Shown here: one piece after another, positions 5,079 through 5,334 of the stretch
Layout of the letters: every line of letters begins with the position of its first letter
Position numbering within the stretch: the stretch's first letter is position 1
Origin: Caldifarciminota bacterium
Lineage (GTDB): Bacteria > Hydrothermota > Tepidihabitantia > Tepidihabitantales > JAOUPE01
Length of the DNA stretch: 5,334 nucleotides
Direction of reading: 5' to 3'
Assembly (NCBI GenBank): GCA_029880025.1
Contig: JAOUPE010000126.1
Span: forward strand, 1 to 5,334
The notes under the pieces: generated by a model
The model's input: only the letters and a program-made list of their open reading frames with translations
Database searches by the model: none
Told to the model about the DNA's origin: nothing
Position numbers and translations under genes: made by a program

Positions 5079-5086
5079 GAGGAGGT
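5079..5086 (+). promoter_or_regulatory. Shine-Dalgarno GAGGAGGT of the SRPBCC remnant
   Basis: A perfect GGAGG core lies 4 bases before the ATG at 5090. It fixes the original start of the broken gene and shows that initiation signals survive although the coding frame is damaged. Confidence 0.8.
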
Positions 5087-5089
5087 GCT

Positions 5090-5334
5090 ATGGACAAAAT
5101 TTTGTATCACTCAGTTTGGCTGCAACGTGATGCGGCAAATGCTTTTAAAATGTTCACGCGGAACGAGCATTTGCAATCGTGGCTTACTGAAATCGCGGAT
5201 GTTGAACCAACGGTTGATTGAACCGGGTAGATTTCTCGTTTTCGAATGGAAAGCCCCAAACAATACAAACACTTCATGAACCAGGCAGACCCCCTTACTC
5301 ATGTTGTAGTTTTCTTTATCCTGTGCCGTGAGGT
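5090..5334 (+). pseudogene. Broken AHSA1/SRPBCC-domain gene, running off the window
   Basis: The frame starts MDKILYHSVWLQRDAANAF and continues KMFTRNEHLQSWLTEIADVEPTV. This is the N-terminal half of the AHSA1-like SRPBCC (START/Bet v1-like) family of about 150 residues, which binds hydrophobic ligands or acts as a stress accessory protein. It stops at UGA 5219-5221, and TAG 5228-5230 follows. Homology resumes in another frame as LIEPGRFLVFEWKAP (about 5214-5258). It then returns to the first frame as PKQYKHFMNQADPLTHVVVF (from 5255). The conserved segment normally between VEP.V and the IEPG.F strand (GGKYELFW...STxGCKI) is missing, roughly 25 codons. A single base is also missing in the Pro codon near 5255-5257. 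The two frame changes cancel, but the region between them reads through stops. TTGAACC occurs at 5202-5208, and ATTGAACC spans the junction (5217-5224), so a short-repeat deletion is plausible. The gene is probably dead. Confidence 0.8.

Noticed and set aside
4983..5279. Plus-strand frame of 98 codons
   Set aside because: It is out of frame with the SRPBCC start, has no ribosome-binding site at its ATG, and contains only the short LIEPGRFLVFEWKAP stretch of the broken gene.
1..5334. A new defence or mobile system
   Set aside because: No nuclease, helicase, toxin-antitoxin pair, reverse transcriptase or recombinase was found; the genes appear functionally unrelated.

Overview
The window looks like a piece of chromosome from an uncultured, moderately AT-rich bacterium. 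The BNR/Asp-box secreted protein and the dense non-coding dispersed repeats recall candidate phyla such as WOR-3 (Stahlbacteria), Cloacimonadota or Omnitrophota. That placement is inference from style, since no rRNA or marker gene is present. Gene density is low for a bacterium: about six genes, no mobile-element enzymes, no tRNA or rRNA, no CRISPR.

Layout. Positions 1-1435 (minus strand) hold a secreted Asp-box (BNR/sortilin-type) beta-propeller protein. Its frame is cut by a single UGA at 209-211 but stays open to the window edge with two more Asp boxes. Positions 1531-1720 hold a dispersed, partly inverted repeat. It abuts and replaces the 3' part of a FadD-like acyl-CoA synthetase (minus, 2158 down to about 1720), of which only the N-terminal quarter remains. 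Positions 2252-2338 form a long imperfect hairpin with many G-U pairs. From 2414 the plus strand carries a GNAT acetyltransferase, a small exported protein of unknown function and a nine-cysteine V4R/DUF6144-like protein; the first two are very probably one operon. Positions 3903-4500 are non-coding and full of degenerate repeats. A small flavodoxin-like protein lies at 4545-4955, and a broken AHSA1/SRPBCC-domain gene runs off the right end from 5090.

Two themes link the parts. First, three of the six genes are damaged, each differently: a nonsense codon, a truncation at a repeat, and an internal deletion plus two frame changes. This points to gene decay, or to assembly or base-calling error; reads would decide. 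Second, start signals fall into two classes. The secreted protein, the exported protein, the Cys-rich protein and the SRPBCC remnant have clear Shine-Dalgarno sites. GNAT and flavodoxin lack one and instead have sigma70-type promoters so close to the ATG that their mRNAs should be leaderless or nearly so.

I found no coherent new multi-gene system. The strongest leads are the in-frame UGA, the wobble-rich hairpin, the repeat at the truncated ligase and the Cys-rich protein.
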